From contig JAGZRP010000041.1 in assembly GCA_018381595.1 (NCBI GenBank), forward strand, positions 1-6,616: a stretch of 6,616 nucleotides of DNA, given 5' to 3'. This stretch comes from Bacillota bacterium. GTDB taxonomy: Bacteria > Bacillota_I > Bacilli_A > RF39 > UBA660. The position numbers and the translations under genes were made by a program. A model generated the notes under the pieces. It was not told where the DNA came from, did no database searches, and saw nothing but the letters and a program-made list of their open reading frames with translations. Of the stretch, positions 6,498 through 6,616 are shown piece after piece (within the stretch, counting starts at the first letter, position 1; each line of letters begins with the position of its first letter).

Positions 6498-6616
6498 TTA
6501 TTTTTTGCTTGGAACTTTCAAAGCATCTTTAGTTGGAATATAATCTTTGTTTCCAAAGAATTTTTCAGCCAACTTAGCCAAAGTACCATCTTTTTGGAGT
6601 TCTTCCAAACGTTTGT
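6498..6616 (-). CDS. Amino-acid ABC transporter substrate-binding protein, C-terminal end (partial)
   Basis: Only the last 39 codons lie in the window; the gene continues past the right edge. The frame reads KRLEELQKDGTLAKLAEKFF, then GNKDYIPTKDALKVPSKK and a TAA at 6498-6500. The pattern LxxLxxDGTLAKLxEKWFG is the characteristic C-terminus of family 3 extracellular solute-binding proteins, lipoproteins that deliver polar amino acids or cystine to an ABC permease. The substrate cannot be decided from this fragment. It is co-directional with the operon, and its stop is only about 28 bases before the -35 candidate with no obvious terminator, so some read-through into the SHP-like operon is possible. 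It is probably a chromosomal neighbour rather than part of the biosynthetic set. Confidence 0.75.
   Translation of the reverse strand, partial: KRLEELQKDGTLAKLAEKFFGNKDYIPTKDALKVPSKK

Overview
The window looks like an accessory region from a low-GC Gram-positive, most likely a Streptococcus. The evidence is the AT-rich genes with strong GGAG-type ribosome binding sites, streptococcal-type IS remnants, an amino-acid-ABC-type binding protein tail, and a small ORF with the hallmarks of a streptococcal short hydrophobic peptide (SHP) pheromone. The species cannot be fixed from the sequence alone.

Layout, left to right. Bases 1 to about 316 are the C-terminal part of an IS110-family transposase gene with a frameshift. 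Bases about 314 to 535 are a second, equally broken piece, the N-terminal part of an IS30-type transposase, joined directly to the first. All intact genes lie on the minus strand, so the transcription order runs right to left. The right edge (6498-6616) is the C-terminus of an extracellular solute-binding protein. It is followed by a short intergenic region with a promoter candidate and an imperfect dyad, then a 22-codon SHP-like peptide gene (6354-6422). Next come three tightly packed genes: a 963-residue NRPS-like protein (adenylation, carrier and degenerate condensation-superfamily domains; 3417-6308), a 548-residue NUDIX plus S-adenosylhomocysteinase-like fusion (1774-3420) and a 12-TM-type MFS transporter (540-1748). 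The first two of these overlap by 4 bases, and the transporter starts 25 bases after the second and uses a TTG start.

Proposed working model (inference): this is a compact, quorum-sensing-linked small-molecule locus. The SHP-like peptide would be exported, processed to a C-terminal octapeptide of about EILIVVCG, re-imported and sensed by an Rgg-type regulator encoded outside the window. It would then switch on its own promoter and the downstream genes. The NRPS-like protein would activate and tether an amino acid, the NUDIX/SAHH-like protein would act as a tailoring or nucleotide-handling enzyme, and the MFS protein would export the product. No thioesterase, phosphopantetheinyl transferase or rgg gene is present in the window. 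The product and the role of the NUDIX/SAHH-like fusion are unknown.
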